Shown here: piece by piece, positions 1 through 8,553 of the stretch
How positions within the stretch are numbered: the first letter of the stretch is position 1
Layout of the letters: the number at the start of each line of letters is the position of its first letter
Origin: JAKAXG01 sp035702985
GTDB taxonomy: Bacteria; Actinomycetota; Acidimicrobiia; Acidimicrobiales; Palsa-688
Assembly: GCA_035702985.1 (NCBI GenBank)
Contig: DASSZD010000117.1
Span: 1 to 28,925, forward strand
Direction of reading: 5' to 3'
Length of the DNA stretch: 28,925 nucleotides
Made by a program: the position numbers and the translations under genes
The notes under the pieces: generated by a model
The model's input: only the letters and a program-made list of their open reading frames with translations
Database searches by the model: none
What the model was told of the DNA's origin: nothing

Positions 1-1511
1 GGGACCGGTACGACCGGCGTCCGAACGGGGCCGCCAACCGGCGCGCCAGCGGCGACCGGTACGACCGGCGCCCGGCCAGCGGCGACCGGGACCGCTACGA
101 ACGGCGCCCGACCAGCGGCGACCAGGACCGATACGACCGGCGCCCGGAGAGGCCCGCCGACCGGCGCGCCGGCGGCGACCGGGACCGCTACGACCGGCGG
201 CCGGACGGGGCCGCCAACTGGCGCGCCGGCGCCGACCGGCGGCAGGGAAGCGGCCGCCCCTCGGGCGGCGACCGCTACGGCAGCCGGTCCGGAGGCCCCG
301 GGGGCACCGGGGACCGCCGGAGCGGGGGTGACCGCTACGGCGAGCGTTACGACCGGCGGCCGGACGGGCCCGACAGCAGGCGGTCCGGCGGGGACCGCTA
401 TGACCGGGACCGCTACGACAGGGGCGGGGAAGGTCGAAGGGGAGGCGGCACGGGCGGCCGGCGCGACGGCACCGGGGACCGCTTCGACCGGCGTACGCCC
501 GGCCCGGCCGGGGGTAGCCCCGGTCCGGCCCGCCGACCCGGTCCCGCCGAGGGTCGCTCCGATCGGACCTGGTCCTCCGACCGGACCGCCGGCCCCCCGG
601 TCAACCGCAACTGGGGCGGTGTGGCCCGCCGGGGCGCCCGCAGCCTGTCGGAGGACGGGTCCCGGGAGTCCGCGTCGGACATCTGGCGCGACGCCGTTTC
701 CCGCTCGGAGAAGGCCAGGGGCCGCCCGGACCAGAGCTGGGAGCCGGAGGAGACCTGGGTCCTCGAGCCCGACGAGGAGACCGCGGCCCGCCCGGTGCCG
801 GCGCCCCCGGCCGCCCGTCCCCCCCTGGAACGCGACGTGGCCACCGGCCGGGAAGGCGCCCCGTCTCCCGGGGGCCATCGTCGCACCGTGCCCAAGCCGG
901 TGGTGGAGGAACTGGCCGGCGCCGCCGGCACGGACCGGGGGGCCAAGCTGGCCCACCGGATCGCCGACGCCACCTACGCATACGAGAAGGAGCGCTACCA
1001 GGAGGCCCGGCGGATCCTGCGGTCCCTCAGCGAGGAGGTGCCGGAGTCGGCCGCCGTGCGCGAGCTGTACGGCCTGGTGCTGTACCGGACCGGCCAGTGG
1101 GTCGCGGCCGCCAAGCAGCTGGAGGCGTTCCGGGAGCGGTCGGGCTCCTACGACCAGCACCCGGTACTCGCCGACTGCTACCGGGCCCTGCGCCGCTACG
1201 ACGAGGCCGAGGACGTGTGGTCGGACCTGCGCCAGGCCTCGCCGAGCGGCGACCTGGTCGCCGAGGGCCGGATCGTGGCCGCCGGCTGCCGGGCCGATCA
1301 GGGGGACCTGGCCGGGGCCATCCTGATGCTGGAGAAGGCGGCCCGCAAGGTGGCCAGCCCCCAGGAACGCCACCTGCGCCAGTGGTACGCGCTGGCCGAC
1401 CTGTACGAGCGGGCCGGAGACGTGGTGCGGGCCCGGGATCTCTTCAACCGGGTGGCGTCGGTCGACCCCGAGGCGTTCGACGTCCGGGCCCGGCTGCGGG
1501 CGCTGCGATAG
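1..1511 (+). CDS. TPR protein with Asp/Arg/Tyr/Gly-rich disordered N-terminus (5' partial)
   Basis: The reading frame is open from the left edge (first full codon at position 3) to TAG at 1509-1511, so the true start lies outside the window. An internal GTG at 621 would give 296 residues, but the frame above it is open and has the same strange but regular composition, so I treat it as coding. The first ~165 visible residues are an imperfect repeat around DRYDRRP with Gly/Ser/Pro spacers, a low-complexity RG/RY-rich region likely to be disordered and nucleic-acid binding (inference). The last ~190 residues are helical TPR-like repeats (motifs such as AYEKERYQEARRIL, YGLVLYRTGQW, YALADLYERAGD). 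Position relative to the HAD-tlyA-NAD kinase cluster matches Rv1691, a TPR protein, although here ~7 kb of other genes intervene. Its role is unknown; scaffolding or an RNA-linked function are guesses. Confidence 0.8.
   Translation, partial: DRYDRRPNGAANRRASGDRYDRRPASGDRDRYERRPTSGDQDRYDRRPERPADRRAGGDRDRYDRRPDGAANWRAGADRRQGSGRPSGGDRYGSRSGGPGGTGDRRSGGDRYGERYDRRPDGPDSRRSGGDRYDRDRYDRGGEGRRGGGTGGRRDGTGDRFDRRTPGPAGGSPGPARRPGPAEGRSDRTWSSDRTAGPPVNRNWGGVARRGARSLSEDGSRESASDIWRDAVSRSEKARGRPDQSWEPEETWVLEPDEETAARPVPAPPAARPPLERDVATGREGAPSPGGHRRTVPKPVVEELAGAAGTDRGAKLAHRIADATYAYEKERYQEARRILRSLSEEVPESAAVRELYGLVLYRTGQWVAAAKQLEAFRERSGSYDQHPVLADCYRALRRYDEAEDVWSDLRQASPSGDLVAEGRIVAAGCRADQGDLAGAILMLEKAARKVASPQERHLRQWYALADLYERAGDVVRARDLFNRVASVDPEAFDVRARLRALR
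3..495 (+). repeat. Degenerate coding repeats for DRYDRRP motifs
   Basis: About nine imperfect units built on GAC CGG/CGC TAC GAC CGG CGC CCG, separated by spacers of variable length. They stay in one frame without a stop, so selection appears to act on the protein. Units drift from DRYDRRP to DRYGSR and DRFDRRT toward the right. Confidence 0.75.
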
Positions 1512-1599
1512 GGGGCCCTTCCACCTTCGTATCAATCCGGTTGTGGCCGGCCCCGGACGGCCCCATCATGGCCTCCGCACCCGACGAGAGGGGGATGCC

Positions 1600-2352
1600 G
1601 TGCCGGTGATGACCAAGTACGAGCCGGGGGTACCGTCCTGGGTGGATCTCTCGGCCAGGGACCTGGACGGCTCCGTCCGGTTCTACCACGACCTGTTCGG
1701 CTGGGAGACCCAGGACCAGGGCGAGGAGTCCGGGCACTACACCATCGCCCGCCGGCAGGGTCGCCAGGTGGCCGGGCTGAGCACCCTGCCCGACGGGTCG
1801 GTCCCACCCCACTGGACGACCTACGTCGACGTCGACGACGTCGACGAGACCACCAGCCGGGTGGAGGCGGCCGGGGGACGGGTCCTGTTCGGTCCGGCCG
1901 ACGTCATGGAGGCCGGCCGGATGGCCGTGTACTCCGATCCCACCGGAGCGGTCATCGCCGCCTGGCAGCCAGGCCGCCACCTCGGAGCGGAGTTGGTCAA
2001 CGAGCCCGGAGCGGTGATATGGAACGAGCTGATCACCTCCGACCTGGACCGGGCCCGCTCCTTCTACGCCCAGGTGTTCGGCTGGACCTGGTCGGGCAGC
2101 GACGAGTACGCCGAGATACAGGTGGCCGGCCACAGCGTCGGAGGGGTCATGCCCCGGCCGGCCGAGGTACCCGAGGACGCCCCGGACTACTGGCTGGTGT
2201 ATTTCGACTCCGACAACCTCGAATCCGATGTGGAGCGGGCCACGTCCCTCGGGGCCACCACCCTGTTCGGGCCGGCCGAGGTACCCGGCACCGGCCGGTT
2301 CGCCGTCCTGGCCGACCCCGAGGGGGCGGTGTTCGCCCTCTTCGCCGGCTAG
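1600..2352 (+). CDS. Two-domain VOC (glyoxalase/bleomycin-resistance fold) protein, Rv0577/Cfp30B-like
   Basis: A 250-residue protein of two tandem vicinal-oxygen-chelate domains (roughly residues 8-118 and 130-248). Each begins with a WVDL/WNELI strand followed by DLDGSVRFYHDLFGWE or DLDRARSFYAQVFGW and ends with GRMAVYSDPTGA or GRFAVLADPEGA. This layout closely resembles the mycobacterial CFP30B/Rv0577 family as I remember it, whose members are single-chain two-domain VOC proteins of poorly defined function. GTG at 1600 is chosen because AGAGGGGG (1587-1594) lies 5 nt upstream; ATG at 1609 is the alternative, and the in-frame GTG at 1543 adds an unconserved extension. The gene stands alone with gaps on both sides. 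A substrate cannot be read from the sequence. Confidence 0.85.
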   Translation: MPVMTKYEPGVPSWVDLSARDLDGSVRFYHDLFGWETQDQGEESGHYTIARRQGRQVAGLSTLPDGSVPPHWTTYVDVDDVDETTSRVEAAGGRVLFGPADVMEAGRMAVYSDPTGAVIAAWQPGRHLGAELVNEPGAVIWNELITSDLDRARSFYAQVFGWTWSGSDEYAEIQVAGHSVGGVMPRPAEVPEDAPDYWLVYFDSDNLESDVERATSLGATTLFGPAEVPGTGRFAVLADPEGAVFALFAG

Positions 2353-2490
2353 CGCACCGGGCCGGCCCGGTCCGCACGACCTGCCCGACATAAGAGTCAC
2401 ACCCGCGGCGTACAGTCCATCCCGGGCCTCCACCACGCTGGCAGAGCCCGCCGATCGCCGGTGCCGGGCACCGACCTGTGCCTGTTCACC

Positions 2491-2534
2491 GGCCGCTCGG
2501 GCGGCCGACCGTGGGGTACCGCCGTTCGCGGCGG
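2491..2534 (+). promoter_or_regulatory. Two GC-rich hairpins in the leader of the SSB-like gene
   Basis: The 202-bp gap after the VOC gene contains GGCCGC-TCGG-GCGGCC (2491-2506) and CCGCCG-TTCG-CGGCGG (2519-2534), both with 6-bp perfect stems and tetraloops, the second of UUCG type. The second ends 6 nt before the GGAGG ribosome site (2541-2545). There is no T-run. They may terminate transcription from the VOC gene, or act on translation of the next gene. The rest of the gap shows nothing clear. Confidence 0.4.
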
Positions 2535-2554
2535 GCCGTAGGAGGTCGTAGGAG

Positions 2555-2950
2555 ATGATCAATGTGGTGGTGCTGCACGGGGTCCTGGCCCGGCCCGCCT
2601 CCCATGTGGAGCTGCCGTCGGGCACCCGCCTGGCGGTGATGGAAGTGACCGTCCGCAGGCAGGACGGACCGGCCGAGCCGGTCCCGGTGACCTGGCCGGA
2701 CGCCCCGGCCTGGGCCTCGGCGCTCGACGCCGGGACCGAGGTGGTTGCCCTCGGACGGGTGCGCCGCCGGTTCTTCCGGGCCGGCGGGGTGACCCAGAGC
2801 CGGACGGAGGTGGTGGCGGCCCGGGTGGTGCGGGCATCGGCCCGGGCCCGGGTCGCGGCGCTGGTGGAGGAAGCACAGGCCTGCCTGGACCAGCGGCTCG
2901 AGGCGGACCGGGTCCGGTCGCAGGCGCCAGGAAGGGTAGAACGACCTTGA
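2555..2950 (+). CDS. Small SSB-like single OB-fold protein
   Basis: A 131-residue protein. Residues 1-95 fit the single-stranded-DNA-binding OB-fold pattern: a first strand NVVVLHGVLA, then LPSGTRLAVMEVTV, a VPVTWPDAP segment in place of the usual VPVVVWG, LDAGTEVVALGRVRRRFF, and a final VVAARVVRA strand. The acidic, phenylalanine-ended C-terminal tail that main SSB proteins use to recruit partners is missing; the protein ends in a charged helix (VEEAQACLDQRLEADRVRSQ) and GRVERP. It is therefore more like an actinobacterial SSB paralogue than the replicative SSB. The ATG is supported by GGAGG at 2541-2545, 9 nt upstream. It may bind ssDNA in repair or competence, but nothing nearby specifies the role. 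Confidence 0.7.
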   Translation: MINVVVLHGVLARPASHVELPSGTRLAVMEVTVRRQDGPAEPVPVTWPDAPAWASALDAGTEVVALGRVRRRFFRAGGVTQSRTEVVAARVVRASARARVAALVEEAQACLDQRLEADRVRSQAPGRVERP

Positions 2951-2977
2951 GCGTCCCGGTGCCGGGGCGCATAGGCT
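2947..2977 (+). promoter_or_regulatory. Possible promoter of the aldolase gene
   Basis: TTGAGC (2947-2952, overlapping the upstream stop codon) and TAGGCT (2972-2977) are 19 bp apart, a little long for a sigma-70-type promoter. The leader would be near 55 nt with GAGGAG (3025-3030) as ribosome site. Confidence 0.3.
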
Positions 2978-3041
2978 CGAACCTGTTCACGCCGGCCCGT
3001 CCCCGGGCGGCCGGCCCGACCTTCGAGGAGTCCCCAAGGCG

Positions 3042-4091
3042 ATGGACCTGCACAAGTTGCTCGGCGACGAGGCGGATGAGCTGCTCTCCTACGAGTGCAA
3101 GGGCGTCCCCCGCGACGATCTCGTGCTGCCCGGCGGCTCCTACATAGACGACGTCCTGAGCTGGTCCGACCGGCCCATCCAGGTGCTGCGCAACCTGCAG
3201 GCGGTGTACGGCCATGGCCGGCTGGCCCACACCGGCTACCTGTCCATACTGCCGGTCGACCAGGGCATCGAGCACTCGGCCGCCGCCTCCTTCTCCCGCA
3301 ACCCGGCGTACTTCGACCCCAAGAACATCGTCGAGCTGGCCATCGACGGCGGCTGCAACGCGGTGGCCACGACCATCGGGGTGCTCGGCATGGTGGGACG
3401 GCGCTACGCCCACAAGATCCCCTTCATCGTCAAGCTCAACCACAACGAGCTCCTGACCTACCCGAGCCAGTACGACCAGATCATGTTCGGCTCCCCCCGG
3501 GAGGCCTACGACCTGGGCGCGGCCGGGGTGGGTGCCACCATCTACTTCGGCTCCGAGCACGCCACCCGCCAGATCCAGGAGGTCTCGGAGGCGTTCCAGG
3601 AGGCCCACGATCTGGGCATGTTCACCGTTCTGTGGTGCTACCTGCGCAACAACGCGTTCAAGAAGGACGGCGTGGACTACTCGCTGTCGGCGGACCTGAC
3701 CGGCCAGGCCAACCACCTGGGCGTGACCATCGAAGCCGACATCATCAAGCAGAAGCAGGCGGAGAACAACAACGGGTACGGCGCCGTCGGCTTCGGCCGG
3801 ACCGACCCCCTGGTCTACGACCAGCTGACCACCGACAACCCCATCGACCTGACCCGGTGGCAGCTGGTCAACTGCTACATGGGCCGGGTGCCGCTGATCA
3901 ACAGCGGGGGGGAGTCCAAGGGCGAGTCGGACCTGGCCCAGGCGGTACGCACGGCGGTGATCAACAAGCGGGCCGGGGGGGCCGGCCTGATCTCCGGGCG
4001 CAAGGCCTTCCAGCGTCCCACCAAGGACGGGATCGCCCTGCTGCACGCCATCCAGGACGTCTACCTGGACCAGACCGTGACCGTGGCGTAA
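3042..4091 (+). CDS. fbaB: Class I fructose-bisphosphate aldolase (FbaB/DhnA type)
   Basis: A 349-residue protein, the usual length for the archaeal/E. coli FbaB type of class I aldolase, which splits fructose 1,6-bisphosphate into dihydroxyacetone phosphate and glyceraldehyde 3-phosphate by a Schiff base and needs no metal. Visible family marks are SILPVDQGIEH (68-78), the strands KIPFIVKLNHNE (125-136) and GVGATIYFGS (162-171), TIEADIIKQK (229-238), where K236 is the expected Schiff-base lysine, and a C-terminal phosphate-binding NSGGESKGES and GLISGRKAF. ATG at 3042 follows GAGGAG at 3025-3030. It sits directly before korAB but is separated from it by 94 bp with a separate promoter, so the two are probably regulated apart. 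Function in glycolysis or gluconeogenesis is known for the family; the direction of flux here is not visible. Confidence 0.93.
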   Translation: MDLHKLLGDEADELLSYECKGVPRDDLVLPGGSYIDDVLSWSDRPIQVLRNLQAVYGHGRLAHTGYLSILPVDQGIEHSAAASFSRNPAYFDPKNIVELAIDGGCNAVATTIGVLGMVGRRYAHKIPFIVKLNHNELLTYPSQYDQIMFGSPREAYDLGAAGVGATIYFGSEHATRQIQEVSEAFQEAHDLGMFTVLWCYLRNNAFKKDGVDYSLSADLTGQANHLGVTIEADIIKQKQAENNNGYGAVGFGRTDPLVYDQLTTDNPIDLTRWQLVNCYMGRVPLINSGGESKGESDLAQAVRTAVINKRAGGAGLISGRKAFQRPTKDGIALLHAIQDVYLDQTVTVA

Positions 4092-4114
4092 GAACCTTCG
4101 CCGATCCGCCGGCC

Positions 4115-4154
4115 TCACGCTAGCGTGACCCATCAGGGGCAGTCCCCGTAGAAT
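4115..4154 (+). promoter_or_regulatory. korAB promoter with palindromic operator
   Basis: GTGACC (4125-4130) and TAGAAT (4149-4154) are 18 bp apart and form a good promoter. A perfect 14-bp palindrome, TCACGCTAGCGTGA, occupies 4115-4128 and overlaps the -35. The predicted leader is ~25 nt and carries the ribosome site GAGAGGGA (4171-4178) 7 nt before the korA ATG. Repression by a dimeric factor is the simplest reading. Confidence 0.6.
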
Positions 4155-4185
4155 CAACGCGACATTCCGCGAGAGGGATCCACTG

Positions 4186-6078
<1,893 letters not shown>

Positions 6079-6094
6079 AAGCGAGTCCCGAGAT

Positions 6095-7114
6095 ATGACT
6101 GATGTAGCCGTCCCGGTCACCACCAAGAAGGACTGGACGTCCGACCAGGAGATCCGCTGGTGCCCCGGCTGCGGGGACTACTCGATCCTCACCGCGGTGC
6201 AGATGCTCATGCCGGAACTGGACGTCCGGCGGGAGGACACCGTGTTCGTGTCGGGCATCGGCTGCTCCTCCCGGTTCCCGTACTACATGAACACCTACGG
6301 GATGCACTCCATCCACGGGCGGGCCCCGGCCATCGCCACCGGGATCGCGGTGAGCCGCCCGGATCTGCACGTGTGGGTCATCACCGGCGACGGCGACGCC
6401 CTGTCGATCGGCGGCAACCACCTGCTGCACGCCCTGCGGCGCAACGTCAACCTGACCATCATCTTGTTCAACAACCAGATCTACGGTCTGACCAAGGGCC
6501 AGTACAGCCCCACCTCCGAGACCGGCAAGGTCACCAAGTCCACCCCGTTCGGCTCTCTCGACCAGCCCTACAACCCGGTCAGCCTGGCCCTGGGGGCGGA
6601 AGCCAGCTTCGTGGCCCGCACCCATGACATGGACCGCAAGCACATGATGGAGACCTTCCGGGCCGCCTACCAGCACAACGGCGCCGCCCTGGTCGAGGTG
6701 TACCAGAACTGCAACGTGTTCAACGACGGGGCGTTCGAGCTGATCACCTCCAAGGACGCCCGGCCCCGGATGCTGATCCCGCTGCAGCACGGCCAGCCGG
6801 TCCGCTTCGGTCCCGACGGGGAGCGGGGCGTGATCATGGACGGCGGATCCGCCCGCCTGGTGGAGGTGGCCGACGTGGGCGAGGACGCCCTGCACGTCCA
6901 CGACGCCCACAACCCCGACCCCAGCGTGGCCTTCGCCCTGTCCCGGCTGGCCAGCGGCCCCACCAGCCCCACCCCCATCGGGGTGTTCCGGGCGGTGGAG
7001 CGGCCCGACTACGGGACCCTGGTCAACCAGCAGATAGAGGCGGCGAGGGAGGCCAAAGGGCCCGGGGACCTGGCCCAGCTGCTCACCTCCGGTTCCACCT
7101 GGACCGTCGGCTGA
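6095..7114 (+). CDS. korB: 2-oxoacid:ferredoxin oxidoreductase, beta subunit
   Basis: A 339-residue subunit that binds thiamine diphosphate and one [4Fe-4S] cluster. The TPP motif is TGDGDALSIGGNH (97-109), ending in LFNNQIYGLTKGQ (124-136). Four cysteines, C23 and C26 (WCPGCGDYS), C57 (GIGCSSR) and C206 (YQNCNVF), are spaced almost exactly like the cluster ligands C12, C15, C46 and C197 of the Sulfolobus enzyme, so the cluster is very probably present. ATG at 6095 is chosen over the longer open frame from 5978 because it restores the usual N-terminus and gives a 16-bp gap after korA; the ribosome site (GCGAG/CGAGA) is weak. No ferredoxin gene lies next to it, so the electron acceptor is encoded elsewhere. 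Confidence 0.93.
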   Translation: MTDVAVPVTTKKDWTSDQEIRWCPGCGDYSILTAVQMLMPELDVRREDTVFVSGIGCSSRFPYYMNTYGMHSIHGRAPAIATGIAVSRPDLHVWVITGDGDALSIGGNHLLHALRRNVNLTIILFNNQIYGLTKGQYSPTSETGKVTKSTPFGSLDQPYNPVSLALGAEASFVARTHDMDRKHMMETFRAAYQHNGAALVEVYQNCNVFNDGAFELITSKDARPRMLIPLQHGQPVRFGPDGERGVIMDGGSARLVEVADVGEDALHVHDAHNPDPSVAFALSRLASGPTSPTPIGVFRAVERPDYGTLVNQQIEAAREAKGPGDLAQLLTSGSTWTVG

Positions 7115-7129
7115 GGGCCTGACGCGGCA

Positions 7130-7162
7130 GGGCCGCCACCGCGACGAAGGCGATGGCGGCCC
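7130..7162 (+). terminator. Hairpin after korB
   Basis: GGGCCGCCA (7130-7138) and TGGCGGCCC (7154-7162) form a perfect 9-bp stem around a 15-nt loop, 16 nt after the korB stop. There is no T-run, as is common in high-GC actinobacteria. It lies between convergent genes and could act on both strands. Confidence 0.55.
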
Positions 7163-7193
7163 CGGCTTCCGGGCAGGCTGAGGAGGTGCCGAC

Positions 7194-7210
7194 CCGGGGG
7201 CTGCTCCCGG
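7194..7210 (-). terminator. Second hairpin in the korB/DUF1015 convergent gap
   Basis: CCGGGGG (7194-7200) pairs with CTCCCGG (7204-7210), including one G-U pair, around a 3-nt loop. It lies ~90 bp beyond the DUF1015 stop and may end that transcript. No T-run is present. Confidence 0.35.
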
Positions 7211-7229
7211 CATGCAGACTGTCGTACCA

Positions 7230-7273
7230 GTCCGAGAATCGGTCGAGAATCTGCTGAGAGCCTACTGAGAACC
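7230..7273. repeat. Four 11-bp direct repeats, core YGAGARYC
   Basis: Units at 7230-7240, 7241-7251, 7252-7262 and 7263-7273 all have GAGA at positions 5-8, Y at 4, R at 9, Y at 10 and C at 11. The exact 11-bp period puts every core on the same helix face, as in sites for OmpR/PhoB-type response regulators. It lies between the ends of two convergent genes, so its target is not obvious. Confidence 0.5.
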
Positions 7274-7298
7274 GGCTGCCGAGCGAAAGAGATTTGGC

Positions 7299-8504
7299 TC
7301 AGCCGAGCAGCTCCCGGATCACCATCCCGGTGCGGGGCTTGGGCCAGAAGAAGGTGGTCTTGGGGGGCATCCTCACCCCGCCCCGGCTGATGGCCGAGAT
7401 CTGCTCCACCGCGGCCGGTCGCAGCAGCACCGCCGCCGAGGCGGAGCCTGAAGCCACCGCGGCGGCGCAGTTGTCCCAGCCGTGCTGGTAGACGAGCTGG
7501 TGCGGGGGCAGGTCGGCCAGGGCCACGTCCAACCGGCTGCTGTCGAGGTCGTGGGCGGCCGCCTCGCTGACGGCCGGGCGGGGCCGGGCCAGCAGCACCT
7601 GACCGCGAGTGAGGACGGCGAGCGCCCCGGCCTCGTCCATCCGCTCGAGGATGGTGCGGTCCACCGGGCCGGAAGGCGTCACGTCGAACCACCGGTCCAG
7701 GGCGGCGGCCAGGTCCAGGTCAGGGGGCAGCCCGATGATCAGGCGGTGGATGGCCTGGACCGTGATCTGCTCCTCGGTGAGCTCCACCACCAGGGTCATC
7801 ACCGCCTCGTCGTCGGGGACGGCGGTCCCGGCGCCGGCCCGCTCGGCCCGGTAGTTGAGCGCCGTCTCGAAGCGGTGGTGCCCGTCGGCGATGAGCACCG
7901 GTTCGCTCTCCACCGCGGCGCGGATCTCTTTGACCTGCGCCGGGTCGTCGATGGGCCACAGCTCGTGGACGATGCCGTCGTCGTCGGTGACCCGCTCGAC
8001 GGGGTGGGCCGGGACGGCGATGTGCCGGCTCAGGCCGGTCCCCGGCGACAGCGCCCAGATGGGGGAGAGGTTGGCCCGGGTGGCCCTGATGAGATCGAGC
8101 CGGTCCGACTTGGCCTTGGGGGTGGTCTCCTCGTGGGGCAGGATCCCCTGCCCGGGGGGCTCCAGGCCCAGCGCCCCGATGACCCCCACGGTCGAGACCC
8201 TCCGGCCGGCCGGGTCGGGGTACTCCATGCGGTAGCCGTAGAAGCACGGGCGGCTGTCCCGGCGGAACACCCCGCCGTCACGCCAGGCGTCGAGGAGCCG
8301 GCAGGCCCGCTCGTAGCGGTCGCCGGAGCCGGGATCCTCGTCATGGGGGAGCTCCAGCCGGACCACGTTGTAGGGGCTGCGGGCCTCCAGGGCCTGGCGC
8401 TGCGACTCGGAGATGACGTCGTAGGGGGGGCAGACGACGTCGTCGAGGCTACGCACGTGGGACGGGGAGTAACGCAGTCCGGGGAACGGCTCGAAGCGGG
8501 GCAC
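7299..8504 (-). CDS. DUF1015 family protein
   Basis: A 401-residue protein from GTG at 8504. This start gives VPRFEPFPGLRYSP, the usual N-terminus of the family; the frame stays open further upstream, but that part lies over the HAD gene on the other strand. ATG at 8555 is a second option that would overlap the HAD start codon. Family features visible are VVCPPYDVIS (23-32), YNVVRLELPHD (45-55), ILPHEETTPKAKSDRLDLIR (121-140), and IADGHHRFETALNY (205-218). The function of DUF1015 is not established. The ADGHHR motif looks like the nucleotide-binding DGHHR motif of the ParB/sulfiredoxin-like fold, so a nucleotide- or phosphate-related activity is possible (inference). It is divergent from the HAD phosphatase, separated by 49 bp, and convergent with korB. 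Confidence 0.85.
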   Translation of the reverse strand: MPRFEPFPGLRYSPSHVRSLDDVVCPPYDVISESQRQALEARSPYNVVRLELPHDEDPGSGDRYERACRLLDAWRDGGVFRRDSRPCFYGYRMEYPDPAGRRVSTVGVIGALGLEPPGQGILPHEETTPKAKSDRLDLIRATRANLSPIWALSPGTGLSRHIAVPAHPVERVTDDDGIVHELWPIDDPAQVKEIRAAVESEPVLIADGHHRFETALNYRAERAGAGTAVPDDEAVMTLVVELTEEQITVQAIHRLIIGLPPDLDLAAALDRWFDVTPSGPVDRTILERMDEAGALAVLTRGQVLLARPRPAVSEAAAHDLDSSRLDVALADLPPHQLVYQHGWDNCAAAVASGSASAAVLLRPAAVEQISAISRGGVRMPPKTTFFWPKPRTGMVIRELLG

Positions 8505-8540
8505 GGCTCCACTGCGTAGCAGAAAGCGCCGGACATGATG

Positions 8541-8546
8541 GACACT
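8541..8546 (+). promoter_or_regulatory. Possible -10 for leaderless HAD phosphatase mRNA
   Basis: GACACT lies 7 nt before the ATG at 8554; the A at position 2 and T at position 6 of TANNNT are kept but not the first T. No ribosome site precedes the ATG, which favours leaderless initiation. Confidence 0.3.
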
Positions 8547-8553
8547 GGGGTCC

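Noticed and set aside
7230..7273. A true Streptomyces-type PHO box
   Set aside because: The period fits, but the core GRYTCTC differs from the GTTCACC-type half-site and no phosphate gene is near.
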